Below are positions 47,185 to 60,210 of a DNA stretch of 64,000 nt, in pieces. Position numbers and translations under genes: made by a program. Location: contig NC_077233.1 of NCBI RefSeq assembly GCF_027887165.1, forward strand, positions 181,703,358 to 181,767,357, read 5' to 3'. A model generated the notes under the pieces. It saw nothing but the letters and a program-made list of their open reading frames with translations, did no database searches and was not told the DNA's origin. How positions within the stretch are numbered: position 1 is the first letter of the stretch; each line of letters starts with the position of its first letter. This DNA comes from Monodelphis domestica (lineage: Eukaryota; Chordata; Mammalia; Didelphimorphia; Didelphidae).

Positions 47185-47640
47185 CATCAATGAATCCATT
47201 TGTCAACAAGTATTTATTAAGCATCCAGAAAAGGTACTAGGACTATGAAGGCAAAAACATAAAAGTCTCTCACCTCAAGAAACATTCTTAAATCTACCCA
47301 AGGAAATAAGATATAGCTGTAGAAGTCGACATTATTAAAATTAAAATGAAGTAATTTTGAGGGGAGAGAGGTGATAATAGTAGCTGGTTGGATTAGGAAA
47401 GAATTTAAGTAGGAGGTGGTATTTGAAGAAAACATTGAAGAAAACTAGAAATTCTTAGAGATAGAGGTGAAGAGAGAGTTCACAATGCAAAAGCTACGAG
47501 AGAGGAAATGAAAGGTCTTGGGTGAGGAACAGCAAGCAGGACAGATTAATTGGATCGTAAAGTATGTGAATGAAAATAAGCCTTAGAGAAATAGGTTGGA
47601 TTCAGGTCATGAAATGTTGTTGAAGGCCAGGTAAAGGAGA
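47185..47640 (+). repeat. Unclassified long dispersed repeat, copy A
   Basis: Order of blocks: 'caacaagtatttattaagca', 'aaaagtctctcacctcaaga', 'aggaggtggtatttgaagaa', 'gaggaacagcaagcaggaca', 'gattcaggtcatgaaatgtt'. The same order occurs at 62060. No coding frame of note. It ends where the MAR1 copy at 47646 begins. Confidence 0.55.
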
Positions 47641-47645
47641 GGATA

Positions 47646-47887
47646 GTGAAGCAGCTAGGTGATCTAGTGGATAGAATACTGGGCTTGGAATCAGAAAGAG
47701 AAATTATGAGTTCCAATTTAGTCCCAGATACTTATTAGGTATGTGGCCCTGGGCAAGTCACTTAAGCTTGTTTGCTTCAGTTTTTTTCATCTGTAAAATG
47801 AACTACAGAAGACAGGCGAATGAGAGGAATGCCAAGATAACACCAAAATGGGGTCACAAAGATTTGGAAATGACTGAACAACAGAAA
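47646..47887 (+). repeat. MAR1-type CORE-SINE, nearly full length
   Basis: 'gcagctaggtgatctagtgg', 'tatgtggccctgggcaagtc', 'gtttgcttcagtttttttca', 'aaaatggggtcacaaagatt', 'atgactgaacaacagaaa'. Confidence 0.9.
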
Positions 47888-48793
47888 AGGAGAAGAGAGC
47901 TCTGGAACTCAGAGAGAGAGTGGCCTGTTTTTTAGGAGTGGGTAAGGGTCCAAAGCAAAGTTTCTAGGGGCTCTAGTCATAGCTTTCTACAAATTTTGAC
48001 AGTTATGTGACTCATTGACATTTCATTCTAACTCTTATCCCTCCAAAGTATTCTTGTTTTATGATCTGAGAGGGCATTGTCAAAATGTTGTATTTCCAGC
48101 TCCCCCTTGTTCCACACCCTCATTATATTGTTTATCACCTGAAATGGGCCCAGACAGCCAAGTACAGCAGGGTGATCTTGAGTCATTTAAGGACATGAGT
48201 GAGGCCCGGTGTCACGAAGAGCCCTTCACAGGGGATGTCGGCAGGAACCAAAGATTAGAGAACCCACAAAATAGCAGCTCCTCAGTGAGTCAGCTTCTAA
48301 GTGAGTGGTTCGCTCTCAGCAATAGCTGCCTGAGCACCAGCTGAGGGGAACTCATTTGTCCTTAAACTTTATCAATTTCATTTGGAAACTTGGTTAATGT
48401 CTACTTTTTCAATGGATGCAAGTAGCTTTTTGTTTGCTTGCTTTTTGTTTCAAGTACCAACTTCGTGTTTTCATCGCATAGGTGAAGCATTCTTCCTGAA
48501 CGGAATACTCCACAATCTAACCCAATATAGCAAGATGTACTAATTGCTACTTAATATAGGACAAGGTGCTAGGCACACGATTCAAAGACAGAATGAAAAC
48601 CAGGCCCTGTCCTTGAGTATCTTACCGTTTTTCTTGGGGTTTGGCAGGAAACCTGACACATCCAGTACAAAAGAATGTGAATAGAATGACATTTCAAGAG
48701 GGAAATATTTTTAATAATTAGGGATGAAGGGGTATAGGGTGGGGGAGAAGATCAGGAAATGCCTCTGATCTGTGACTTGAAGAGGGATTCAAT

Positions 48794-48796
<3 letters not shown>

Positions 48797-48875
<79 letters not shown>

Positions 48876-48990
48876 TCTCTCTCTCCGTCTGTCTGTCTCT
48901 GTCCCTGTCTGTCTCTCTTTCCCCTTCCCCCTTCTCTTCCTCTCTTCCTGTCTGTCTGTCTTTCTCCTTCTCTCTCTCTGTCTCTCTGTT
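48797..48990. repeat. (CT)n array and flanking pyrimidine tract
   Basis: An uninterrupted (CT)n run of about 75 bases (about 48797-48870), followed by a mixed pyrimidine tract with (CTGT)n pieces to about 48990. In the GRIN2A pre-mRNA this is purine-rich (GA)n. The 102-codon frame across it is an artefact. Confidence 0.95.
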
Positions 48991-49654
48991 TTACTCACAC
49001 ATACAAAAACACACTCACACATGAATCCTACATCCTAGAGCCTCTCACCCTGCACTCCTCTCTCTGACAGCTTGTCTTTGTAGAAACACATGACTGCTTA
49101 TTGAGTCTCTAGAATGATGAGCACAGCCGAACACTCTTTATCTACAAACCAACTGCCTGACCCCTGGGTCAAAACCCAGCAGTGTGAAGCACGAATTTCA
49201 ACCTCATGTTCTCACTTGCTCTTCTCCATTTAGGCTGCCACCCACACACTCACTCCCTGGTCACATCCTTTCCCAGTCACTGCTTAAAGAGGGTACGATA
49301 CATGGAAACAACAGCACTGTGCCCACCACTCCCAGCACGGCCGAGGAAAACAACCCTGACTTGGGAAATGCTCAACAAGCTCACAGGGAAATACAGAGTA
49401 CGCATACAAAAAGGGGGCTGGCTCTAAGGGGAACGGAACTTGCGTGTCAGTTTCTTTTCTTCTTCCTCTTAAACGTGGACAGCCTATGTTGCCAGAACAG
49501 AAAGATTTATCTCGGTTCACATGTAGCAGTGGTAAGATCACCTGCAGCTTCAGCCATGGATCCACCTCCCTGGCCATGCTTCCCATCATCCCTTTTTAGA
49601 GAAAACACTGATAACAAAGAACCCTCTTTAGGCATCCTTTACCTGGATCTGTGA

Positions 49655-49832
49655 ATTTGTTTTCAACAACATTTTGATAATTAAATTTCAAATATAATTA
49701 GTTTGCTTTGTAGCCCCATACATTTTATTTTATACATTTAAAAGTATAGTTTTGAGAAGGAATCTATGGGCTCCACTGGACTACTAACGGGGTCCATGAC
49801 ATATAGAAAAAGTTAAAAGTGATAACAGGATG
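49655..49832 (+). mobile_element. DNA-transposon-like element (family 1)
   Basis: 'aattaaatttcaaatataat', 'tagccccatacattttattt', 'gagaaggaatctatgggctc', 'cactggactactaacggggt', 'ccatgacatatagaaaaagt'. Block order as at 9815. Confidence 0.65.
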
Positions 49833-49929
49833 GGGAGGTGGATGAATGATGGAGAACAATAAGTAGCCTTTTCCCTAGCCTGTCTTTCATATATCAAGTA
49901 GAAATGAAATGGAAGGAAGAGATAAGAAA

Positions 49930-50085
49930 TACGGGTTTTAGTTCTAGCTCTGCCACTAATGAACTTTGTGGTCTCGAGGAAGTCCCATCTGTGTGAACTC
50001 TGATTTTCTACCTATACAACAAGAGGAGTTGGACTTAGATAGTCTCTAAGATGAATTCTGTTTCTAAAAGTCAATGGATCTATAA
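49930..50085 (+). repeat. CORE-SINE copy
   Basis: 'gttctagctctgccactaat', 'gaactttgtggtctcgagga', 'gagttggacttagatagtct', 'ctaagatgaattctgtttct'. Confidence 0.65.
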
Positions 50086-50159
50086 GAATGCCTACCATCA
50101 TACTCATAAGAGAAAATAGATTCAAATTAAAGTAGAATATCTATCACATGAACATATGG

Positions 50160-50345
50160 GAGACAGTGGTATATAGTGGAAAGGGTATTGGATTTGGCAT
50201 TAGAGAACCTAGGTTCAAATCCTGACTGCCACGTACCACCTGTGTGTGACCCTGGACAAGTCATTTAAGCACTCTAAGGCTCAGCAAAATAAAAGGGGGA
50301 TGAGAGATCCTAAGGTCTCTTTAAACTCTAGATTTATGATCTTAA
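50160..50345 (+). repeat. CORE-SINE copy
   Basis: 'acagtggtatatagtggaaa', 'aacctaggttcaaatcctga', 'gtgtgaccctggacaagtca', 'taaggtctctttaaactcta'. Full length. Confidence 0.75.
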
Positions 50346-50693
50346 AATCATAAGAAAGAATATACCAGGTGACAAAACACAGGTAAGGTTTACTCACAGG
50401 AGACAGAGTTGATCCCTGGAGATAAAAAAGACAAAGGAAAAACTTTATTTGGAAAAGGAAAAAAAAATAGCAGAGGGTTTTTTTTTTTTTTAAAGCATGC
50501 TAGTTAGCTTCCCAGAGGACTTTGTTTGGAAGATTCAATGAAGCAGAAATATTTGGATTTTGCATGAATAGGAATCAGCCTAAGGGGAAATGCTTTATTG
50601 TGAGGCCATGGCCAGGACCAGGGCCTTTGACAAAGATGTGAAGTCAGCAAAGTTTATTTCTAGTCCTCCCCACTTCCCACCATTTCTTCCCTA

Positions 50694-50862
<169 letters not shown>

Positions 50863-52269
50863 TTCCATCCTTCCTTTTTCTTTCTCTCTCTCTCTCTTTC
50901 TTTCTCTCTTTCTTTCTGACTATTAGGTTAGTTAGGACTTTCAAGAGGATGAAAATAGTATTCTAGCAAAGGGAGTCCTTTCAAATCTCCTCACACTGGT
51001 TATTTTGCTTTTTCCAATAGTTAATTCCCTTTTGAACAGAATTTCAGATTTCCATGGGTGATACTGAACACAGAAATGGAATTACATGACTACTTCTCTT
51101 ATGAGAAAATGACTTTGTCACAAATCCCACAAAACTGAGTGAAAACAATAGTATCCTGGGAAGATGGAATTATATATTTGTATTAGGAAACAAAATTGGG
51201 ATGAAGGAAAATGTCAATACCAAAGATATTAGAAAATCTTCCAGTGACCCAGAACAATTTATGTGATACCTGATTAGACATACAGAGAAAGAATCAGAAA
51301 TCACAGTAACATTTCCTTTTGGACACCATGAGTTCCATCATCCCCCAGAAATTATTGGACATTCTTCTTTGAAATGGATGGCCAACAAATAAAATTCAAA
51401 ATTCAAATCTTGACCCATGCAGGGAATAGCAGGCCCAGGCCACCATTAATTCCCACCACCTCATCCCTATGAGCACTCTGGTCATAATTTTCATGGGCCA
51501 ACATGTATAGAGGAAGTATTAGAAAAAACAGTGGGGCTCCAGTTCTTTAATAAGACCAATATAAATCATCTAGTCCCTTTCAATCAGCAAAAGCTTGGAC
51601 TTTTTTTTAAAGAACAAAGTTGAGGGTCCTGTATGGTGAAGTAGGTCAAGGGAGATGGGAGTGATCCATTATACCTCATACCACTAAAATACTGCTTTTA
51701 AGTCTAAAAACCAAAGAGTTCTCTGAACATGAATAGGGTAAGGAGCAAGAAAGGAGAATGCAGGTAGGTCAGCAGTGTAAGAGGCTACCTCTGACTGCTC
51801 TGACAACTAGTCTATGAAACTATGGTCTGCTTATTTTTTTTTATCCTTCATTTTATCACTAGGCATTGTCTAACCCTAATTAAACTTATCTTTCACTGTA
51901 TTCCAATTTGGATGCTTTACTTTAGGCAAACAGGTCTTTTCCTTTTCTCTATACCAGCCGTATTCATACTTGTGTTTAATTCACAATGAAAACCCTTCCT
52001 CCTTTCTCTTTGCCATTCCCACAAACCCGGGGTCCAAAGTAGGGCTAAATTATATACTTTTCATGTTGAAAGAAACTTTAGAGGTCATAACTATTGCAAT
52101 CCAAAGCAAGTATCCCCTCTTGAGCCTGTCATCCCTTGTTTAAGCCTAAGTTTCAGGCTCATCTCCTTTGTATCAACTTCTTTGGCAAACCAAGGTCACA
52201 CTGATCTCTCTTTTCTGTAACTTTAGCTATGTTTACTATCTATTCAGCAGAATTTTTGAAATATGTATA

Positions 52270-52520
52270 TATAAAAAACTGGTCTCCTCACCAAGACTTC
52301 AAGCTTCTCAAAGGTCAGGAATACTTCTCATACTTCTCATTCCACAATAGCAAGAACTATATTGCTATTTTTATTTTTACTGTGTGTGTCGATTCTGACT
52401 TCTCATCTATTCTGGAAGCCTCATCTTATATAATTCTTTCTCTTACACCAAGCACAATGCCCAACACATAGTACTCTATAAGTCTTGATGAGGAACACAT
52501 AGAAGGCTCAATAAATACTT
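52270..52520 (+). repeat. L2-like LINE 3' end
   Basis: 'ttcaagcttctcaaaggtca', 'ctcatcttatataattcttt', 'caagcacaatgcccaacaca', 'tagtactctataagtcttga' and 'caataaatacttggtggctt'. Confidence 0.5.
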
Positions 52521-52779
52521 GGTGGCTTCTCTTGATTTGTAAGAGCTTTACAAGAATGCAATGATATTTCCCACTATCTAAAATATGACAGAGCTATAAG
52601 TGTTGATGGAAGGAAAAGGAAAGTGGCATCTTGACGTAAGGAATGTTCTTAGTAATGCTCACCAAGACATGACAACCTATACCACATATTAGATGCCTGG
52701 CAGGCTTCATGTAAGAGGTTTTCCCATTAGATAAATGCTCCACTCAAAAGGTTATATTTACACAACTCATTAGGAATCT

Positions 52780-53060
52780 TTTTTTTTTTGCTTTTGACAC
52801 TCATTAGACTCATAATCGTCCGATGAAGCTACTCTATAACAAGAGCTAAACATTCCATTCTAGAAGATGAATAATAATTAGCTACTGCTCGGCATTTTGC
52901 TCCTTAGCAGGTCTAATTTTAGAGCATAATTAATCCTGCAGAAGCCGCATAAGATAAGTGAAATATTTATGCAGCTGCGTTAATTCATGTATTTACTCCT
53001 AGGGAGACATTCAGAATTGGACACAGCTTTCTGAGAAGATTATCTTAAGACGCCCCCTGT
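52780..53060. promoter_or_regulatory. Candidate conserved non-coding element (enhancer-like)
   Basis: A repeat-free block with dense AT-rich homeodomain-type motifs ('aataataattagctactgct', 'gagcataattaatcctgcag', 'gctgcgttaattcatgtatt'), an E-box CAGCTG at about 52973, and a rare CpG-containing segment ('taatcgtccgatgaag'). Such composition is typical of deeply conserved developmental or neuronal enhancers. No coding frame. Inference from composition only. Confidence 0.4.
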
Positions 53061-54009
53061 ACCAACATCATTTCCTTTCCTGTGTGCCTGTCTCCAGCTG
53101 ATTTCCACATGTGGAGCCAAGAAGACATCACCTCCCACTAGGAAACTATAAACCTCATTCTCTGACGCACAGGCAGAAAGCACCTATTTGGACAAAAGCA
53201 ATAGAATACCCTTGCTTTCCATGTCTGTGACTATAGTGAACCAAATTTTGACCTTTCTCAACCCTTGTACTTCTCACCTTCCTTCTTTTCCATAATGCAC
53301 TGCTATTTTTCTGCTGAACAACCGTAAGGCTTTAGTTGACATATTTCTGAGGACATTAGATGTTACTTGTTCAGTGTGGAAGTTACCTATGGAATCTTCT
53401 TCACTTAAAGTCTTTAGGAATTGAATGATTTCATTCTGATGCATCTGGGCAGAGACCTTCTGAAAGATGGGATTAATTATTCTTCCTTATTCATTTTGGT
53501 CCACAAAGATTCTGGAAAGTCAAACATCTCTCTTATCAGCTTTCATAGGGAGAAAAGCTTAAGGATTTTAGTGAGATGGACTTGCCCAGTAGTCAACCAA
53601 GAAGGATGACTTGGAATTTGATGTAGGGGAATGATGGGAAGTCATGAATAGACCAGGACATTAGGTGCTTCTAGACACACTTTGAAGAATCTTTTCAAGG
53701 CAAGAAACTTAAGATCACTAGTTAAGTACATTGTCTAATTTGTAGATTAAATATTTTTAGTTTCTACCATGAAAACTTAATGCATATATCTGGTATGTAG
53801 AGGTAGAAGGAGATGTTGAAAAGACTTATCCAAGCAGCTCAACTGCAGGGCATAAGATATTTATTTAGGCTTTGCTGCTAGATTGAACTAAAAACCATTT
53901 CAGAGACACTCAGAGCCATATTGGAGATCTTCAAGCCATGGAAGGAATCTCTAAAATGATCCAAAGGAGGAGAGAGGGGAGACATATCCTAGAGTATTAT
54001 TCAAGAATT

Positions 54010-54190
54010 CTTGAGAAGGAAGAGACCTTAGAGATTATATAATTGGTAGCTCTTATTTTACAAATGTGGAAACTGAAGCTCAGAGAGGGGAAACAATTAT
54101 TCAAATGATAGTTAGTGGCAGAGCCTGGACTAAGATTAAGATCTTCTCATTTCCAATTTAGGAATCTTTCTGCTACACCATTGTACTCAG
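54010..54190 (-). repeat. CORE-SINE copy
   Basis: 'gaaggaagagaccttagaga', 'gtggaaactgaagctcagag', 'agttagtggcagagcctgga', 'ctgctacaccattgtac'. It ends about 120 bases from the S2 exon. Confidence 0.75.
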
Positions 54191-54251
54191 GCTTTGGGGG
54201 GGAAAAAGACATCCTATTTAAACCTGCAGAGACTCACTAGGAAGTCAATTA

Positions 54252-54635
<384 letters not shown>

Positions 54636-55379
54636 TCATGAAAGGATCTATTTTTAATGGGAAGATAGAAGCCAGAGTCTTTGCTTTCCAACTTACAAAA
54701 GGCAGCTAAATAAAGACATAAAAGATTCACATATTCAAACTAGTAAATAGCCTAGTCTGCTGGCTTGTTAAATGCATGTCTTTAACAATCAAAATAGCAG
54801 TGAATGACTTCTATTTCAGAAAATGAAATCAAAATAAATATATAATTAGATGGAGGAGAATGTGGGGAGAGGGGAGGAGGGAACTAAATGAGAAGCATTT
54901 AAAAGATTTAAGGGAAACAAAGTCAAAGTCATTTGATTTCCCAGTTCTTTCTCTGTCAGTGTTTTCCCTCCACCCTTTGATAATAAAAAACAATAAAGAT
55001 TGAATAATAGAAGAGGAGGAGAGATAGCAGAGAATACTACATTATGTGTGAAATATTTGCAAAGATATTCTCTTTGGAAAGGTTATAGTTATACCCTTTT
55101 TATTTTTCTGGAAATTCAAGATGAACTGGTCCTAAAGTCCTAGAAGATGTGGCACAAACTAAGAAATGGATCATTCAGGACTATTCATAATCATGGGTGG
55201 TATGAAAGCAATTCAGAAAAATGGAAAGGAGGGGTTATTTGTGGTTGGTAATCAGATGGGACTGGACTTCTAAAGGGCATAATAATGATCTAGGACCAAA
55301 GAAGGCCGGGACAAATATTCCTTTATAACTATACCTCTATGATCAATGTGGTAAAAGACAATGTTTTAAGAAGGCAAAA

Positions 55380-55560
55380 ACATGCGTTTCAATGGAAAGC
55401 ACCTTGGATTTGGAGCTTGGAGATGTGAATTCTTCTGATGTCTGGGCTCTGTAACTACTAACTTAGTGTGTGACTTTAGGCAGGCCACAACATTTCTAAC
55501 ATCTTAATTTTTTCATCTGTAAAATTAGAAGTTTAGACTATCCCTAAACTGAATTTTGAA
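55380..55560 (+). repeat. CORE-SINE copy
   Basis: 'ggaaagcaccttggatttgg', 'ttagtgtgtgactttaggca', 'ttttcatctgtaaaattaga', 'agtttagactatccctaaac'. Confidence 0.65.
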
Positions 55561-55689
55561 TTCCATAATTTTAATATTTCAAAAAAATATTAATAGCATA
55601 TACATGAGGAAAGGGGATCAGCCAAAGGCCTCCTCCCACTTTTTTTTAACAAAGATGTGAGCCAAATATTTGCTCTCAGTCTCCCCTCT

Positions 55690-55935
55690 TTGGAAATATC
55701 TCTGCCCTGAGGACAACACTCCTGACTGATGATTCCCTTCAAGAAATGCCCTACCTATATTCATTCCATTCTTTATCAGCTTTCTTTACCCTTTTCGAAA
55801 TCTCATTTTCCAGTTTTTCCAGGTCCCAATTATGTACTGTTTTTTCCCTATTAGAACATAAACTCCTTTAAGGCAGAGACTTTTTTATTTGTTTGCATTT
55901 GTATTATGTGGTAAGTATTTAATACATGTTTTAGG
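55690..55935 (+). repeat. L2-like LINE 3' end
   Basis: 'ttagaacataaactccttta', 'aggcagagacttttttattt', 'gtaagtatttaatacatgtt'. Earlier parts ('ccctacctatattcattcca', 'ctcattttccagtttttcca') are probably the same element. Confidence 0.55.
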
Positions 55936-57009
55936 TATCGATTCAGTATCTTAAACCTTTTCCCCCTGCCTATTGAGCTATCCAGAATAATGGAATCTGG
56001 CAGAATAAAAAATAAACTTTTGTAATGAATATCTGAAAATGGGTGCTGGATTAAACTAGCAGTTGAATTTGATGTCTTCAGCACTAATATAAACTTTTGC
56101 AAATCAGAACATAGTTCCCTGTTAACCCATCTTCAGTTGATTATCAGCCAGAGGAACAGGAAGATTGAGAAGTTTTCCTAAGAAATATGTGAATGTTAAT
56201 AAAAAAAAAAAAGCCAAACCAACAAGGCTAAGGAAGAGGGAACAGTCATTTCTGGTTCAAAAAATTATACTTATGCTATTAGATAGGCAAGTTAATCATA
56301 ATACTCATACATCAGATTAGGGATGGCACTCCCAGACTCAACTTGCCCAACTGGGCTCTCTTTGATAACACCATTCTTTATAGATGATAACAGAGATGAA
56401 ACAAGAGGAGTACTTATGGGATATTACAGAGCTATTCACCTCAGTTTTTCTGAGCCTACCAAATGATAATGGATTATCTGTGCCTACAAGCTAAGACTTT
56501 AAAGAAATGCTTTATTCATTCAAATGAATATTGATCCCTTTAAATGAGTTCCTTTGGAAGGCTGTGTGGTTATTTAATTGATGTTTTTATTGACCTGAAC
56601 ATATTTGTAGTTTGATTTTGGGAAAGGTCCTATTCTGGACATTTCATAAGAGTTCACAGGACCAGAGTCTCATAGGGTCCTGGATTTAGAACTTCATGGG
56701 ACCTCAGATGTTGGATAACCATTGTATCATGGATCTAGAACTGAAGAGAAATCCAGAGGTTGTGATAGAAACAATATCTTATCCTCTCCCCCCAAACGGG
56801 TTATTTCTCTCCTAAAACAGTATTGAATAATTCCTCAAGACTCAGTTGGCTCAGGAGACTAAGGATTCAGATTATTGATATCACTTGCTCATCACCTAAG
56901 TAAAATGCAGCCATAAAGGCCTTGGGGTGGAGGAAAGGTCACCCACCTAAGCATAAGAAGTATGATTAAAATTTAGATCTTCTGAATGCTTTTCTCTCTT
57001 CCTTCCTAT

Positions 57010-57135
57010 CTCTCATTTTTCAGAAGGATAAATCAAGGCCAAGAAAATTTAAATGACTTGCCTAAAGCCACATGGGAAGTACATTCCAGATTCTGGATTT
57101 AAATTCAAATTCTTTGTAACCTATAGCTCATTTTT
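57010..57135 (-). repeat. CORE-SINE fragment
   Basis: 'ctcatttttcagaaggataa', 'atcaaggccaagaaaattta', 'aatgacttgcctaaagccac'. Confidence 0.55.
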
Positions 57136-57539
57136 TAATATCCTAAGTGTTGTCAAATCTTCATTCGCTGAGGGAGGGTTTAAGTTTTAGAAAACATCAG
57201 AGTTTTTTGGAGTGAAGTTTGGTAAATGTGCTGAGGAACAGGGTTCAGGATCATGAATTAACTGATTAATTATTATTAGCTGATTATTATTAATTATTAA
57301 CTGATTAATGATACACAGCTAAAATAAAACAGGACTTTCTTGAGTTCCTTAATAAACCCACTCTGATAGTAGTTTTCCCCAAAGAAGCATCCAGACTGTT
57401 TTAAATAATGGTAGCAGTATTATAATAAATGTACTGTCTCTCAAGATGAGACTCTAAACATGACAATGATAAGCATGTGTATGATTTGATTCTGGCATAT
57501 TTATTACAAAAGCAGTGTGATCATATCACCATTTCACTG

Positions 57540-57725
57540 CGCACTCATATAGAACTGGAAAGTCCATTTAGGCCAAAATCTTCATTTGACTAAAGGAGAA
57601 ACTGAGGCTTATGGTAGTAATGACTCTTGAACAATATTACATAGTAACTTAGTCATATGGTTAGGAGGAGAGTCTGAGTCTTCTGATGCCCACCCTCGTG
57701 TCCTTTTCTTTATAGAGTGTTGCCT
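57540..57725 (-). repeat. CORE-SINE copy
   Basis: 'tagaactggaaagtccattt', 'aaaggagaaactgaggctta', 'gagtctgagtcttctgatgc'. Confidence 0.6.
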
Positions 57726-57827
57726 CTTCAAATAAAGAGTAGGAGACATTCCTAAAATTTTAACATCTCCTCATATGGGAAAATGTACATAGGCAAGTAG
57801 TTTTAACCCTTTGGACCTTTGTTCCTT

Positions 57828-58089
57828 GGTAACTAGATGGTGCAGTAGGTCTAGAGCAGTGGCTCTAGAATCAGGAAGATTCTTTTTCCTGGGTTCAAAA
57901 CTGGCCTCAGACACTTACCAGCTGTGTGATCCTGGGAAACTCACTTAACCCTGTTTGCCTCAGTTTCCTCATCTGTAAAAATGAACTGGAGAAGGAAATG
58001 GAAAACCACTCAGTAGTATCTTTGCCAAGAAAATTCCAAATGGGGTCACAAAGAGTAGGGCATAACTGAAATGACCAAACAACAACAGA
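57828..58089 (+). repeat. MAR1-type CORE-SINE, full length
   Basis: 'ggtaactagatggtgcagta', 'ttacc' then 'agctgtgtgatcctgggaaa', 'aaccctgtttgcctcagttt', 'actggagaaggaaatggaaa', 'aaatggggtcacaaagagta', 'ctgaaatgaccaaacaacaa'. The best-preserved MAR1 copy here. Confidence 0.92.
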
Positions 58090-58112
58090 ATTAACAGAAT
58101 TGGTCTCTCAGT

Positions 58113-58310
58113 TGGAGCTTTTTAACTTTTTTTGCATCATGAACCCATTTTGCAATCTGGTAAAACTTTATGATCTCTCTCTAAATAATGGTTTTCCATT
58201 TACATTCATAACTGATAAAAATGTTAAATTTTTAGCTAGGGGTCATTGAAAATAGAGATACCTGTTTCCCCATCCAATTTCAGAGATTCACTATGGAGAC
58301 CAGGTTAAAG
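58113..58310 (-). mobile_element. DNA-transposon-like element (family 1), longer form, reversed
   Basis: 'agctttttaacttttt', 'gcatcatgaacccattttgc', 'gataaaaatgttaaattttt', 'agagatacctgtttccccat', 'atggagaccaggttaaagta'. It retains internal matter that the shorter copies lack. Confidence 0.55.
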
Positions 58311-58674
58311 TATCTATTCTAGAAGATCACTAAGATTTCTCCAAGGTTTAATATCCTATAATTTCTTTTTGTTCATGTATCTCTCAGCCTTTGTCAAAGG
58401 ATAAACAATTGAATAAAAGAGCTAAGTTATCTTTCTTTCTGGTTATCTTTCTGAGTCTTCAATAAGATTGAAATCTTGGAAAGGCCAGGCTGATCCATTT
58501 CTGACTAAATTATACTCCCCCAATGAGGTCTTAATTTATTTTACGATCTCAAGTAATCTGTAAGATAATTCATACATATTGCCTCCTCTTTAATCATCAT
58601 ATCTTCCTCTATTTCTAGATGACTTAGATTTATTCCTTACTCATCTTACCTCCCATTTCTCTAATATAATTCAA

Positions 58675-58800
58675 TTCCATTGCTCAAGTATTTATTGAGC
58701 ATTTAGTGTGAACAGAACCTTGTCCAAGCTCTGGGGAGAGAAAGGAAATATGAAAAATTGTCCCTGCCTTCAGGGAACTTACAATCTACTGGAGAGATAC
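58675..58800 (+). repeat. Head fragment of the unclassified dispersed repeat
   Basis: 'gctcaagtatttattgagca', 'aagctctggggagagaaagg', 'tgtccctgccttcagggaac', 'ttacaatctactggagagat'. Confidence 0.55.
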
Positions 58801-59594
58801 AGAATTTATTTATTCAGTGTAAGCAAACACAGCACTCCTTCAGTAGACTTTTAGGCTTATTACTGCAACTCTGACAAAGAAGAGAGAAGCCTCCTGCCAC
58901 CAGATGCCCAATTTGAACCAAAACATTTAGGGGTTTTTCAGCAGTGATTGCCTGTGACACGGAGATGTATGAGGCTGTGGCTCTGTAATTGGCAGGAATG
59001 GGATTGGGAACAAAAAGAAGATTAAATGTAGGCACTAGGGGAAAGAGCCACTTTGAACTAATGCACAGTCAGTCACAACCAAGAGGACTTACTAATCGAG
59101 GCCCCCCGGTTATCTTTCTTTGCCTGGACCCATTTTCTCCTACTATTAGGAAGGAAGCTATTCCTGTCTAAGCTTTTATTTCTCTGTCTGCACTCCACAT
59201 GAGGTCATCAGCTTGAGCTGAGCTCAGCTGTCACAGCCTGAGTGACTTCACCCACCAGCACAGGTGAGGCCTAATTTCAAAGCCAGAGAAACCCAAGATC
59301 CCATCAAAGATCTTGTCACAAACTTGGCCTAGGGTCACTGGTTCCCAATTTTCTCTCTTCAAAGGGCTTCCTCCCGTCCTTCTGAAAACTTTCTAAATAT
59401 CCCTGGTTACATGAAACTCCTTTCTGATTTTTGGAACAAAACTGGAGATCAGATTCCCAGGCTTGATGGAGGATATACCAATGAGCAAACACACATTGCT
59501 CATCTTTGAGGGTGGGAGATACGCAGATGTGAACAAGATCTCGGATTACTTCTTCTTGTCACTACTGATCTTAAGAGAAATTACAGGATTCATC

Positions 59595-59795
59595 ATATCA
59601 TGGGCTGAGAGGTGGAAGGGGCCTTAGAAGTCATTCATCCAACTGCCCCTCCCCCATTTAAGAGATAAACTGAGGCCCAGAGAACTAAAGTGACTTCCCC
59701 AGGGTTTCACAGATGACAGAGCTGGGATCCGAACCCAGGTCCACTAATTACTAAATCTCTAGCATATTCTCCACTATTCCATTATACTTCCTAAA
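59595..59795 (-). repeat. CORE-SINE copy, near full length
   Basis: 'gaggtggaaggggccttaga', 'catttaagagataaactgag', 'gcccagagaactaaagtgac', 'gagctgggatccgaacccag', 'ccactattccattatacttc'. Confidence 0.8.
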
Positions 59796-59939
59796 TGATT
59801 AAAAATAAGGAAATGTCCTCTGCTCCTAAAACCTCCAGAGAGACAATATAAGGCAGACTCTTTCTGCAAAATGGTGCTTTCTCTCATTCCAAGTCTTCAG
59901 GGTTCCAAATTAGAAAGCCTTCCCGCCCCAAATCCCCGC

Positions 59940-60210
59940 ATCACATGGCAGGATTTTGTACAGCTTGGGTGATCAGTTACTACACATTACCTGCTCATAA
60001 TTTTCCTTTCCACTCATCATGTTCTTATGCATGTTTTAGGTCTCTCTCTGGGGGTCTCAATGCATTTAAAGGCTAATTATATAGTTAAAGTTAATTATTC
60101 ATTCATTAACATTCAAGGGGCCTTCAACAAGACGCCTTCCTTTTACACTGACTTGTTCTGATGAGTTAATAAAATCAGAGCCCTTTGAGTGTTTGTATGG
60201 CAGGCAGGGG
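59940..60210. promoter_or_regulatory. Candidate conserved non-coding element
   Basis: A repeat-free block rich in homeodomain-like motifs ('aaaggctaattatatagtta', 'aagttaattattcattcatt', 'gatgagttaataaaatcaga') with otherwise mixed composition. No open frame. Inference from appearance alone. Confidence 0.35.

Noticed and set aside
48015-48344. 109-codon plus-strand frame with two TGAGTCA motifs nearby
   Set aside because: No protein feature recognised. The AP-1-type motifs alone do not support a regulatory call.
49184-49654. 156-codon plus-strand frame in unique sequence
   Set aside because: No recognisable domain, composition typical of chance, no promoter or splice context. It lies antisense in a GRIN2A intron.
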